In this document: positions 46,501 through 58,075 of the stretch, one piece after another
Numbering within the stretch: the stretch's first letter is position 1
How the letters are laid out: each line of letters begins with the position of its first letter
Origin: Primula veris
Lineage: Eukaryota > Streptophyta > Magnoliopsida > Ericales > Primulaceae
NCBI GenBank assembly: GCA_963682055.1
Contig: OY821742.1
Span: 16,151,752-16,215,751, forward strand
Reading direction: 5' to 3'
DNA: 64,000 nt
The notes under the pieces: generated by a model
What the model saw: only the letters and a program-made list of their open reading frames with translations
What the model was told of the DNA's origin: nothing
Database searches by the model: none
Position numbers and translations under genes: made by a program

Positions 46501-48253
46501 AGCACGCTACATAGTCTTGTAGTCAGTTTTGCACCCTCTGACTTGCATGAGTTTTCAAATTGTGCATGTTAAACAAAAGTCAATCTTTCGACATAATAAG
46601 ACATAAATAGCTACAAGATAGATGTTCAAAATAAAAAAAACTTGTAATTTAGGAATACAATTGGATGGCTGTATTGCTAAATTGGCAGAAAATCGTTTGT
46701 CTATTCAGTAATCAAATTTTTCGTAGTATGCCGTACAAAATTCAATTACGTAATATTTACTGTGTTAATCTTCAATAAGTCATTTTAATTGTTGTAATGT
46801 TATTTATATGGTCAGGCAGATCTTATGCATTGGATCATCGAGAACTTGCCCAACCAGTCGTTGATGAACACTGCTGAATGGAAATACGTTATCCCAATGC
46901 TGTATAAAAAATACCCGAACGATGATATAAAGCTGAATATATCTGTAACTTCACCACCGAGTATAAAACTGGCACAAGATAACATAGATGTTGTGGTTAA
47001 CTTAGATGTGATAATCGAGGTGGTGGATGGTGATGAAGTATTACCAGTAGCATGCATTTCTTCGGTAAGTAAAAAAAGGCTAGTTATTAAGCCCTTATTT
47101 GGTTCCAGCTTTAAGCTTTTTTAGTCTTCGCTTCATAAAGCTGGACTCTGTTTGGTTACTAGGCTTAAAAGCTTTGTTGTCCTGGCTTTTTCAAGCCTGA
47201 CAATACAAGAAGTTTCTTGATCAATAAACCCAGATTTTTCCTTAACAGTTAACACTATAAAAAGAACCTTTTATTTAAGACGCAGCAGGAACAGAGACCC
47301 TAAATTTCTCAGTTAATTCTTGTTTGCCTGTGAAATACGTAAAGTACGTTTACTCTGATATATAACTAGTTTTGATATGCTAATGCAGCTAATACGGTGC
47401 TTAACTTTAACTTTTAAGAGCACTATTATTTCCATGTTTCATTTCGATTTAAAAGGAATCCAAAAGTTACATTTGAAACCAAAAACAAGTATTTTTCATG
47501 CTAGTTAAGCAAGTGTTGTCGAAACTCTTGAACTGTGATGGGATTTAAATTGTTTCGTTTTTGTTATTATTTTGTTTTGGTTGGACAGGAGGTTACCCTT
47601 TCGGCTTACCCAGAAATATCAAGAAATAGCTTATCCGGAAGCATAATGTTAGATGATTTCTTCATGTCGTTAGAGTGGACAAAAATTGGTCCCTTGCACA
47701 TAGTTTTACTAAAGGTATTCTTGTCACCACTTTTTCACTCTCAACTATGAGCTTGTTTGCCTCCAACCTTTAAGTAAGTAAACTGGCTTATTTGAGGCTA
47801 CGAATGAAGCTAGGTTCACTCAACTTGGTAGGTTCACTCAACTTGGAAATTCTAAGTTTTAGACTAGAAATGCAATTAAATGTCTGCTTTTATCCCGGAA
47901 ACCAATTTACTGCAACATTTGAGTAAACAAGCATCTAACCTTGTGTTTTAAGGTGAAACCGAAGAATCCTTACGTATCACATCCTTCCAACGATTATGAT
48001 CACCCTTGGTTCAGTTTTGTGACTAACTAATTTTCAAAAAACTTTGCAGCCCGTTGTAGAGACTGTCCTAAAAACGGTTATCGCACCATATGTGAATTTG
48101 ATCCTGTATAGAGGAATCCCTTTGCCAGATTTTGAAGGGTACACACTTCATAATGCTAGATTTGATTACATTGGTTCACGGATTATTATTTGCAGTGACG
48201 TGGCATCCTTACAACATCGAGGACTATTTCCTAGTATGGTTTTCAACACTTAG
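43527..48253 (+). CDS. BPI/LBP family protein (lipopolysaccharide-binding type)
   Basis: Six exons, all GT-AG: 43527-43931, 45025-45164, 45832-46186, 46816-47064, 47589-47714, 48050-48253 (1479 nt, 492 residues; Arabidopsis homologue At1g04970 is about 490). Start context CCCATGG. A signal peptide covers about residues 1-24 (MAMKFPVTLFLLLLVF...ISA). The N-terminal BPI domain shows PLEVPQIEKPVKIALLG, VASGSKAFLSMDW and GGASWLYQG; the C-terminal one shows VDDIATLNVT, FEIDGLFT, SKMLGI, NLPNQSLMNTAEWKYVIPML and KYPNDDIKLNIS, ending IICSDVASLQ. Plant members bind bacterial lipopolysaccharide and affect salicylate-linked defence (known for Arabidopsis LBR-1/2); secretion and this role are inferred here. 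Introns carry GTTTGGTT-type MITE remnants. All reading frames across junctions are intact. Confidence 0.93.
45532..45722. mobile_element. Tourist/PIF-like MITE in BPI intron 2
   Basis: GGGCCTTGTTTGGTTGTAGG at the left and, reverse complement, GAGGGCTACTTTGGTTACAG at the right; AAGCTTAAAATTTGAGCTTT and AAAAGCTAGAAGCTTTAGG inside. Partial relatives at about 46305-46430 (intron 3) and 47090-47215 (intron 4). Confidence 0.45.
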
Positions 48254-49000
48254 CCAGCTTTATTTAAGTTAGATTAACAAAAACAGTTGGTGGAAATTCT
48301 TTTGCAAGTTATGTGTGTTTATGTACTCATTTCATAAACAAATAGCTCAAAAACATTGTTGAAGCAAGTTAGATGAGCATTAGCAAAAGTATAGTTGAGA
48401 AATCAAGTTGTGCGTGTAATTTCTTTAGGCATAAATGTAGTACTATTATATACTAAAAATAATAATATCTGGTTGAGTGTATGTGGAAATATTACTTTGA
48501 GAACAAATGGGTGCTCTATGTCTGTACTTTCTCTTATTTGGTTTGAGAACATTTATGGAATATAAGATGCATAAATCTGAAAGCATCATGATCCTACAAT
48601 AATATGACAAGCATGAGCAAAACATGATTTACGGGAAAAAATACAATTCGTACAATTAACTCAGACCTTAACAAATAAGGTACCAAACTTCGTTTTTTTT
48701 TTCACATTACAGACCTTTCGGCCAAATTGATCCATAATCATGTCAGTTGCCATCACGCAATCAAATTATAGAGTATTTTACTATTCATTTTTTCCCTTCA
48801 AATGAATCACAACATAAAAATTTTATTTTATTTTCTCATTTTGTCGCTGGGATTTCAGGAGATCCAGAAGTACGACTTCCTATCTTTAAACAGCCAAATG
48901 AAAACATATCGTTGTATATGTATAAAGCAAACATTAATCCAATGTCAAACATGATAATAATGGTATCATCGGGATTTTAGATTGTTTGTTTGTATTACTA
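48254..49000. other. BPI 3' region and convergent spacer
   Basis: The first few hundred bases probably hold the 3' UTR. An unrecognised 77-codon plus-strand ORF (48747-48980) has no known motif and overlaps the probable 3' end of the minus-strand gene at 49001; it is not called. Confidence 0.35.
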
Positions 49001-49414
49001 TTACCTACGAATCGAATCAATGACAATAATATCGCCAAGAGTTGGCAGCTGAAATCTCACCTTTTTCGGTGTTATCTCCCTTGTCATCTCGTCCACCATT
49101 AAATCATCTCCACCAACCTTTTCAACTCCCGGATCGGTTTCTCTCCCTAAATGATAACTCTTTCGAGAATCGACACTAACCACCTCTTCCTGGTCTTCTT
49201 CTGGAGATGGAAAAACAGCTACTATTCTAGAAATTTCACGTTTATTAGTACTTGCTTTAGTACCCTTGGTCACGTGTAGCGAAGCCGAAATGAAATCCTC
49301 TAGAGTCAATACGCGAATATCGTTATTTTGTTGACGGATCTGCAAATGCGTTTTCTTCTTTTTCTTCGGGTTTCCTACGCATTTTGGCCTCAAGAAGCAC
49401 ATTGCAGCTCCCAT
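49001..49414 (-). CDS. Small conserved-looking plant protein with myristoylation-type N-terminus
   Basis: Single-exon ORF, 137 residues. The start MGAAMCFLRPKCVGNPKKKKK has Gly2 and nearby Cys residues, fitting N-myristoylation and palmitoylation, followed by a Lys run. Then comes DIRVLTLEDFISASLH, a Ser/Glu-rich middle (FPSPEEDQEEVVSVDS) and the end PKKVRFQLPTLGDIIVID. The short blocks DIRVLTLEDF and KKVRFQLP look like those of an uncharacterised plant family, as far as I remember; no function is known to me. Membrane anchoring is inferred. The gene's 5' half and upstream DNA are duplicated, in broken form, at 50148-50770. Confidence 0.6.
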   Translation of the reverse strand: MGAAMCFLRPKCVGNPKKKKKTHLQIRQQNNDIRVLTLEDFISASLHVTKGTKASTNKREISRIVAVFPSPEEDQEEVVSVDSRKSYHLGRETDPGVEKVGGDDLMVDEMTREITPKKVRFQLPTLGDIIVIDSIRR

Positions 49415-50147
49415 TTATTTCCTTAGGGAGACGATGTCAACCAAGTTACGGGTTGAAATTTGTGTTGGAGAAATAGATTATAAGAAGTCGTGAACGGGAA
49501 AAACAAGTATGAAAATTCATATTCACAGTTTTAATATGTTAGCATACTCGCTTATATTATAAATTATAATGAAGATATTGGATACGTAAGAATCGCAAGC
49601 CTGCAAGCCATAACCAAAAGAAGATCTATATTTTTATCGGGTTCCGCTCCATTTTACTTAACTACCCCGTGATCTGCAACAAGATTTGTTGGCGATCCAG
49701 CTGAGAGTGAGGTTAATTCAGGAAATTTTAGTTTACAGATGAAGACAGTGAGTGTGACAATTCCTTGCAATTTTGCCGTATCGGCCCAATTGAGCAAAAT
49801 GTGAAATGCATATATATGTTTTTCTTCATACATCTAAACTTAGATTAAAGGGCTAAATTAGACATAGTATAAACGTAAAGTTTTGTATTAAAGATTAAAA
49901 TATTTTGATCTTTGATAATATATGACGTTTGAGTGATCAGGACGATTAACTTCTGATCTTTAGTCAGTCAAATGTACGTAAGTGACAAATGAATATTGGG
50001 GTTTAAGTATACTATCCTTTGAAAAGAACTCTCAATCTCAAAGCTTGCGTATAGTTGCCACATGGAAATGCAATCATAAATATTCAAAAACTACTGTGTA
50101 ATAATGGTCAATACATTCTAAAGATAATAAATGGCCATTTCTATAGA

Positions 50148-50350
50148 TATCACGTTTATTAGTACTTGCTTTACTACGTTTACAAGTGTGGCAGAAACAA
50201 ATCCTCTAGATTAACACACATGACACATGGTATATGGTTATCGTGTAATCGATGGATTTCCGAAAGTGTTCTCTACTTTTTATTCCGTTTTCCAAAGCAT
50301 CTAATGTCAACACACGTCGAAGCTCCCCTTTTTTTTCCTGTCAAATAGCC
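50148..50350 (-). pseudogene. Broken tandem copy of the small myristoylatable gene
   Basis: Plus-strand ACGTTTATTAGTACTTGCTTTA, then GGCAGAAACAAATCCTCTAGA.., then the T-rich end at 50329-50339 follow the order of 49240-49410 (split here), with a large loss of codons and frame. Flanking DNA is duplicated too: AAATTCA-ATTC-CA, GAAGAT-CATACGTAA-AAGAATCGC and GATGAAGACAGT-AG.GTGTGA occur in both. Only the N-terminal half is represented, without a usable start. Confidence 0.6.
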
Positions 50351-50858
50351 AGCAAATTGATGATTGTGTTGAAAAACTAAAACTATATATAATGCGACGT
50401 TGTCTCGGATAAACAATAAATGCGGAAATTCACATTCGCATTTCTATATGTTAGTACTCATGATAGATATTTGAAATGAAGATGCATACGTAATAAGAAT
50501 CGCCAGCCTGCTTTTGTAACAAAAATAGACCACCCAAATTATTGTCGGGGTACGTACTTCACTCCATTTCTATCAAAGTTTCCATTTGTCCTGTTATAAA
50601 ATATTTAGGCAAGCCGGCGAAGAGCGCGAGGTTCATTGGGCAAAATTCCAGATAAACGGTGTATGAATAGAGGATATCATGTGCAGATGAAGACAGTAAG
50701 AGTGTGATAATTCTTAGCATAAAGTTTCGTCATTTTAGGCCTACATGAGCATTTGTGAAATGCATGATGATTTTATTCATTTAATCATCTGTCTTAAAAA
50801 TTATAATAATAACTAAAATAAGTTCCATAAAATACAATGTTTTAAATAGCGGTATTTC

Positions 50859-52705
50859 TGTCATGTTTCAAATTCCATAAACACGGATATCGAGGCATGA
50901 ACTTTTTAAATAAAAGAAAAACGAAACCTTTTGGTATAAAATTTAAAATTTTAAAAAGAAAATACTAGCGAGCTAAAAGAACAATTAAACAATTTAATAA
51001 AAGTGTTTGCCAAACACGGCTACAAGACGAGATAAAATAAACGAATGTAAATTGGCCATAGGGTACAACCTTAAAATATAAAATAAATGAAAAGAAAGCG
51101 AAAGCCCCAAACCCATGATATTGCAAAGCAACAGGTCTTATCCAAACATGCCAACCTATGTGGTACCTGAAATACAAAATTGTAACGGTGAGTCCCACGC
51201 AGATAACTAGACGGGACGGCACCACAAACACTGTCACTCCATCCCATAAATGCAAGAGCTCACAAATTCTACAACTACGATAATCGACGTATAAAAAGAA
51301 ATATAATAACATTCTACAACTGTATAAATTAAATATATTAAATAACTTCAACACACATCTATAGCGTACATGAACCTCTCACGCCACCTACCCCAGTCCG
51401 TAAGGTAGGTCATTTCCTATCCCTTCGGCCGTCTTATGTCCCCGGAATTAGGGAGAGACATAAACCATTGCAACATAAAAGTAGATTTATAGTGCGCACT
51501 TGGACCTCTCACGCCACTCGTCCCAGTCCGTAAAGCGAATCATTTCCTATCCATTCGGCCGTCTTATGTCCCCGGAATTAGGGAGAGACATAGACCATTG
51601 CTAACATAAAAGTAAATATAGTGCACACTGAGACCTCTCACGCCACTCGTCCCGGTCCGTAAGACGAGTCATTCCCTATCCCCTCGGCCGTCTTCTGTCC
51701 CCGGAATTAGGAAGAGACAGAGACTATTGCCACTACAGATAAATCACAAGGTCTCGGCCAATAATATAAAATCATTCAATTAACACAATCTCATACGTAT
51801 AAACATTAATACCTCGACCAATAATATTATACTATTCAAATAACACAATATCATACGTCACTTAACGTAATACAACATAAACCATAATCATAGGTGCTAG
51901 ATTCACAACTAGTCAATCACTCCAACAACATAAAAACTCATTCAGGCATTTTAACAAACACCTTGTATGCATAAACTACAATTCACCATAAATCAACATA
52001 AATTTATCCAATTTCATCAATAATTATATAATCACATAATCAACGCATAAAACATGCAAATCCATCCATAATCTCGTTAATCCAAAATTAATATAACTAA
52101 CTCATCAATTTCTCCCATTCAAATAAGTGAATAAAACATACTTAACAAATTAAGAACATATTTAAGATAAAATGCAAAAACCCCCAATTTAAAATAACCG
52201 TAAGACCTAATACTAACATACACCCTCGTCTAGTTGTAATGGATAACCCCCGTTACCTTAGAGCGTAGAGTAGATGCTTCCGGTGTGAACCCGCTAACAT
52301 GATTTCTTCTTCTTCTTCTTCTCCTTTTTTTCTCTCTTCTCTCTTGTATTTTACTGGTTTTAGGTTTAAAGAATTGAAAGTGAGCTGATTTTTTGTTTAG
52401 AAAAAAACTGTTTTTAGATAGTTTGTGGAAGCGAACTATTTGGTCCCCAAAGTTCTAAAAGCTAACTCTTAATCCAAAAATATTGTTTTACTACTCAAAA
52501 ATAACAAATCTTTAGAAACAAATCTATTGAGTCCTTTTTATTAGTAAAATTAGTAACAGGTTTTTAAAATAAAGTTTTTCGGAAGAGTTTCGGTTTTTGG
52601 CTAAAAATTAGTCGAGTGACCGGTTTTTGGTAAAATTTTGTATAAAACGTTTTTGGATAAATTAAATCATAAATAAAACCATTGATAAAAATACGGGATA
52701 TTACA
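50859..52705 (-). mobile_element. Solo LTR, 1847 bp, probably Ty3/gypsy
   Basis: Begins TGTCATGTTTC and ends GGGATATTACA (TG...CA), flanked by a perfect 5-bp duplication ATTTC (50854-50858, 52706-52710). Removing it rejoins the hAT MITE. Orientation is inferred as minus because TGTAATATCCCG resembles starts of long gypsy LTRs that I remember. It contains a triplicated 130-bp unit and a TTC microsatellite at about 52303-52320. ORFs inside are not supported. A second LTR or internal region is absent. Confidence 0.65.
51374..51735. repeat. Tandem triplication, about 130-bp unit
   Basis: Copies start at 51374, 51504 and 51633 with ACCTCTCACGCCAC. Each contains CCGTAA..GAATCATTTCCTATCC, TCGGCCGTCTTATGTCCCC, GGAATTAGGGAGAGACA and ACCATTGC. 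It is GC-rich relative to its surroundings and lies inside the solo LTR. Confidence 0.9.
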
Positions 52706-52963
52706 ATTTCTACCGTAACGTTTTTTTGAGGAAAACGCTAACGCTACATAGCGCTTTGTGGTGTATTTTTTTTTGCCTAAATACATATAAATATAGCATT
52801 AAATTCAAAACATCTAATAAAAATTAACTAAATATATATAAAAAAAATTATAACTAATAATCACAAAATGATTATACTTGAGATGACAGAGTATTTACTT
52901 TGTTTGCAAGAGTTTTGGAATTTGATTCTCTTTAAGCTTCAATAATTTGATTAAAATTTTGAC

Positions 52964-52996
<33 letters not shown>

Positions 52997-53159
52997 TATA
53001 TTTATTTTTATTTTTATTTTTTTGGACTGCACCCGCTATAGCGTGAATTTAGCGTTTTTCCATCCAAATAGCGTTTTAGCGTTGCGTTTTTCTTTAAAAA
53101 ACCACTATATCGCATAACGTTGCACAACGTTGCGAGAATTTTAAAACAGTGATAATATA

Positions 53160-53765
53160 TAGGGCTCTAATTTTTGGTGTGGTGATCGATATTGTCTCCT
53201 TCTCTCTGTCTTTTTGTGTAACTAAATTTATTATTTTACTTCAAAGGGCATATAGAATGTTGTGAATCAGTTTTTGTACTCCTCCTCCCTGTTTCCTATT
53301 AACCTTAATTATAGCTATGGACACGCTTTATAAATAAAAACAATGTTGCTAGCTAGCAATATAAATAAGTTTTGTAGAAAACTAGATTTAATTTCTTTTA
53401 AGCATCGCCAATGGACTACATAAGTCATCTTTTAGTATCGGTCTTTAGAGTTATTCTAACAAAATAGTGCTTTTTCATTCACATTGGACTTAATTAGTCA
53501 TTAGTTACTGTCATACTATAAGGCCAATGCTAACTGTAAATATATGTTGGGAAACAAATTAAAACGAGTTAGAATTATTGCATATAATACTCAAATACAA
53601 AAATCGATAAATGAGAATTGTATCAGATTGTCGATCCAAACCAAGTAATTCTAATTATTTTATACGTTAAAAAATTTCATGTGATTCTAAAAACATAAAA
53701 CATTAAATGTAAATTCTATCAAATTGTCGCCCGTGCAAAGCACAGGCAAAGCACGGGCTTTATTG
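53160..53765. other. Intergenic, possible non-autonomous Helitron body
   Basis: AT-rich and without ORFs. It precedes a Helitron-like 3' end; no 5' TC terminus was recognised. Confidence 0.3.
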
Positions 53766-53769
53766 CTAG
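53727..53769 (+). mobile_element. Helitron-like 3' terminus
   Basis: GCCCGTGC AAAGCACAGGCAAA GCACGGGC forms an 8-bp stem hairpin, followed after TTTATTG by CTAG and then T. A GC-rich hairpin about 10 bases before CTRR, inserted before T, is the usual Helitron 3' end. Confidence 0.45.
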
Positions 53770-53784
53770 TTGTTATTTCATCTC

Positions 53785-53960
53785 TTTCCAATTAATTGTC
53801 CATTACGAAACCACATGCAATTTTGACCGGCCAATAACTTGTATCAAAATTGTCGGAATGAAAATTTTCAAAAGTTAATCATATATTTCAAAAATTAAAT
53901 TATATGATTTGATTTTGAAAATTTCAGAGCTATAATTAACCGATAATTGCGTACGACGGA
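53785..53960. mobile_element. Stowaway-like MITE remnant
   Basis: CCATTACGAAACCACATGCA, TATCAAAATTGTCGGAATG and GAAAATTTTCAAAA match the decayed element at 22330-22573; the right half is mostly missing. Confidence 0.45.
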
Positions 53961-54944
53961 CAGGCTGCAACAACTGCAATAAATTTTAGTATAAATTAGT
54001 TGAAGAAATTTAAAAGAATAATTAAAATTTTAGCACCCCATGAGTTCTTCATTATCCAAAACGGAACCCCGTCTTCATTCCGTTACCCACGGCGAGAACT
54101 ATGTTGTTGACATCCTACAAATCAAAAAAGGTAATTAATAAAATGTTAATCAAGAACAGTTCAAAATCTTTTGCATTCCTGGTATCTAAAATAAAAATAG
54201 CCATTTAAAAGAAAAAAAATATCTGAGGGGTCGTGCCACATTCACCGCTAGTAAAGACCCCCGTTTTGTAATGCTGAAATGCATCGATTGATTCGAACGC
54301 CACACCGACAGGACAACTTAGACCGACAGCGTGCTTGAGCTCAAACTCAGCCCCTGTTTTATTAAAAGAATTCATTAAAAGATTCTAAGATAACAATATG
54401 AGCATATTTTAGTAAAATAAATAAAATTTCAGTACAACATCTTATCATAGTAATATTTACAGAATCAACAACTCTCACATTGACCTTTGAGGGAGAGAAC
54501 TTGCATTTTCTATCTTTTCCGGTGTAAGGGTGCAGTGAAACTATGTCTAAGAAGCTGCTATTAACAAAGGCTGTGAAGGATTGGGAAGAGGTGAATGAGA
54601 TGAAGAAGGAGATGAAGAAACCCTAAAAGGGTAGAGAGAGAGAAGAAGGCGCAGCTATGCTGCTGTGTGTTTTTATGTATTTCTTTTAATTTATGTTTTA
54701 CTAAAGTATAAGTGTGTATTAATTAGGACCATAGGATTGACTTAATCTAGAGTCACATGATTATGCCATGTGTCGAGATGGTAGACAAAGAGCAGTTTTA
54801 AAACTGCTTGGTAACTGCCTATAGTTTGTAACTTACTCTTTTTAGTATTTAACTATGTATAATGTAACAATTAAGGATATCAAATATTAAGAATCAGTTT
54901 CGTTTACTATTGTTTCAGTTTTTACTTGAAACTCACTGCAATTT

Positions 54945-54956
54945 TGGTATCAGAGC
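54945..54956 (+). promoter_or_regulatory. Primer-binding site, initiator tRNA-Met
   Basis: TGGTATCAGAGC, complementary to the 3' end of plant initiator tRNA-Met, four bases after the LTR end. Confidence 0.85.
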
Positions 54957-54966
54957 AGTCTTTCTG

Positions 54967-57900
54967 ATGACCGGAAAGCGATCCCAGTCATCTCTAAAAG
55001 GTGTTCAACCCCCAGAACAACCTTTTTCACAATCAAACCCACCCTTAATTCAACCAAAAACTTCAAATACTTTAACTACAGACCAAAAACTGGATCAATT
55101 ACAAGCCCTACTGTTGGCTAGTTTAGAAGATAAAAAAACTATGGAACAGCAGTTGACATTGATGAATCAACAAATACAGCAAATCTCTTTATCTCAAGAC
55201 AAAGGAAAGAACAAAGAAGCGGATTACCATGGCTCATCTTCATCCCCACTCCAGCCAAAAGGTCATTCTTTGGTCAATGAAGGATTCAACAATCTGGTAC
55301 CTGATCCAAACCAAATCAATTTTAAATCAGTCAGACTTGAATTTCCAAAGTTTTTTGGTGGAAAAAGTGTGGAATGGGTATACAAGGCCAATCAATTTTT
55401 TAAATTGTATAATACCCCTGATAATCAAAAAATAACCATAGCAAATATGCATTTTGAGGATCAGGCACTTATTTGGTATCAAAATCAAGAAAATGCTGGG
55501 TTAATCACTACTTGGGAAGAATTTACTGAACAACTCATTAGGAGGTTTTCTGATAATCTTAATGAAGATCCTTTAGATCTCTTAATTAAAATAAGGCAAA
55601 CTGGTACTGTTAAGGAGTATAAAAATGAGTTTGAGTCTATTTCTAACAGAGTAAAGGATCTGTCTGAGAATCATAGGTTGGTGTATTTCATTAGTGGCCT
55701 TAAGGAACTAATTGGATTAAGTGTGAAAATGCTATTTCCTAAGGATGTTGAAACTGCTTTTTCTATCGCCACTTATCAAGAAGAAAAATTATTGTTAGAA
55801 AGAAAGTATCAATTCAAAACTCTTAATAACAATCCTAAGTTTAGCACACCTACTCCACATTCAACTTATACTAGGGTACACAGCCCAAGTAGTACTGTTA
55901 AAGTACCAATTAAAAGGCTAACACCTACTGAGTTAGAAGAAAGAAGGAGTAAAAACTTGTGTTACAATTGTGATGAAAAGTGGGTTAGAGGTCATGTTTG
56001 TGTTAAGCCAAAGCTTTATCTTCTTTATAATGAATTAGAGAGTAATGAAGAAACTGAAAAGGAAATTTGTATAAGTGATCTTGATGAGGAAAATACCAAT
56101 GAGCAACCTGAAATCACCTTACAAGCCATCTCTGGAGGCATTAATTCTAATTCAATTAGATTTGTGGGTAAAATACTGGGGCAGAAAGTAGGAATTCTAG
56201 TGGATTCAGGGAGCACACACAACTTTATTGATCCTAGGTGGGTTACTAAGTTAAAATTACCTAGCAGTAAAAACAACAAAGTTAGTGTGAAGGTGGCTAA
56301 TGGTGAAACTTTGCAAAGTATGGGACTTTGTGAAAAACTTAAGAGTTAATATACAGGGTAATTCTTTTAAATTGGATTGTTTGGTACTTCCTCTAGTTGG
56401 GTATGACATGGTTTTAGGGGTCCAGTGGCTAAGTTATTTAGGGGAAATTGTATGTGACTTTCAAAACTTAACAATGGCTTTCAATTTTGAAGGTTCACAA
56501 CTTAAATTAAAGGGAATTAACAACCACTCTACTGGAATCACTGAATTTAATTACTTAGAGGGTAAAGAGATTAAAGGGCAGACACTTATCTTGCAATTAT
56601 ATTCAACTTTTGTACAACCAGATGCCTTTCTTGAGATTTCCAAATTTGAAACCCTTTTGAGAGATTTTCCAGAAATTTTTTCTGAGCCAGAGGGGCTACC
56701 ACCTGAAAGGCAACATGAACACAAAATTGAATTAGTGGCAGGTACAAGTCCAATTTCAGTTAGACCCTATAGGTACCCTTACTTTCAAAAGAATGAAATT
56801 GAAAAGATAGTAGCTGAGTTGACAGAAAAAGGGTTTATAAGACCTAGCCAATCACCTTACTCATCACCAGTTATCTTAGTTAAAAAAGCTGATGGAACCT
56901 GGAGAATGTGTGTAGACTATAGGGCTTTAAACCAAGCTACTATTAAGGATAAATTTCCTATTCCAGTTGTTGATGAATTGTTAGATGAATTAAAAGGTGC
57001 ATGTATTTTCTCTAAACTAGACCTTAGTTCAGGTTATCATCAAATTAGAATGGCTAAAAAGGATATCCCTAAGACTGCTTTAGGACTCATGAAGGTCAGT
57101 ATGAGTTTTTAGTGATGCATTTTGGATTAACTAATGCACCAGCAACTTTTCAGAGTACAATGAATGCTGTTTTTAAACCTTATTTAAGGAAATTTGTGTT
57201 GGTTTTCTTTGATGACATCCTAGTTTATAGTAAGTCTAAGGAAGAGCATGAGCAACATTTAAAATTAACTCTAGAAACCATGAGTAAACACCAGTTTTGT
57301 GCAAAGCAATCTAAGTGTAAATTCTTTCAAAGAGAAATAGATTACTTAGGCCACATAATATCTCAAGAAGGTGTAAGTGCAGACCCTCAAAAGATAAAAG
57401 CTATGGTTGATTGGCCAATTCCAAAATATATAAAAGGGTTGAGGGGTTTTTTGGGATTAACAGGTTATTACATAAGGTTTATAAAAAATTATGGTGGAAT
57501 TGCAAGTCCATTGACTAATTTACTAAAGAAAAATGCATTTGTTTGGAATGAAATGGCAGACAAATCCTTTAATAGTCTCAAAATTGTTGTTACTACCCCA
57601 CCAGTTCTTACCTTACCTGATTTTACCAAGTCTTTTGAGATTGAATGTGATGCATCTGGCACTGGAATTGGAGCTGTCCTACAACAAGAAAAAAAGCCAA
57701 TTGCCTTTTTCAGTAAAGGATTGAAAGGAATGTTACTTAGTCTATCTACCTATGAGAAGGAATTATATGCATTAGTGCAAGCTATTCAAAAATGGAGGCC
57801 TTACCTTTTTGGTCAGGAATTTTTGGTTAGAACTGACCACCAAAGCTTAAAATACTTACTAGAACAAAAAATAGGCACTCCAACTCAGCAGAAATGGCTT

Positions 57901-58050
57901 TCAAAATTATTGGGTTATAATTTTAAAATTTTATACAAGCAAGGTATTCAAAACAAAGCTGCTGATGCTTTATCTAGGCAAAATGAGAGTCTAGGAATAT
58001 GCTTTTCTTTAATGGTAATTAGTCCTAATTCTGAATTAGCAGAAACGTGA
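54967..58050 (+). pseudogene. Gypsy gag-pol (gag, protease, RT, RNase H) with two frameshifts
   Basis: The start MTGKRSQ at 54967 lies just after the primer-binding site. Gag (from about residue 120): LEFPKFFGGKSVEWV, ALIWYQNQ, FTEQLIRRF, VKEYKNEFE. Zinc knuckle CYNCDEKWVRGHVC at about residue 332. Protease core LVDSGSTHNFID. A frame change falls between about 56325 and 56345 (the first frame stops at 56349). [41 protein letters not shown]; then one base is missing near 57080, and the next frame continues HFGLTNAPATFQ, VFFDDILVYSK and FLGLTGYYIRF. RNase H: FEIECDASGTGIGAVL, YEKELYALV, TDHQSLKYLL, ADALSRQ. It stops at 58050 with no integrase. Confidence 0.88.
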
Positions 58051-58075
58051 GCAATGGGCAGATTGTGAGCTGCTA

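Larger units (their letters stand above)
50835..53151. mobile_element. hAT-type MITE split by a solo LTR
   Basis: Left piece 50835-50858 and right piece 52706-53151. Left end CAATGTTTTAAATAGCGGT; right end, reverse complement, CACTGTTTTAAAATTCTCGC. The 8-bp flanks ATAAAATA (50827-50834) and ATAATATA (53152-53159) differ at one base, as expected for an old hAT duplication. The right piece is rich in AACGCTA/TAGCGTT motifs in both senses and contains a (TA)n run near 52980. Confidence 0.65.
54300..58075 (+). mobile_element. Ty3/gypsy retrotransposon, 3'-truncated
   Basis: The 5' LTR ends ACTGCA at 54940; its left end could not be fixed because no second LTR exists. TGGTATCAGAGC at 54945-54956 is the initiator-tRNA-Met primer-binding site. 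Gag, protease, RT and RNase H follow in order, with two frameshifts. Sequence after about 58075 is unrelated, so integrase and the 3' LTR are gone. Confidence 0.85.

Noticed and set aside
50965..51354. 129-codon minus ORF with hydrophobic stretches
   Set aside because: It lies inside the solo LTR, resembles nothing known and has no start or splice context of note.
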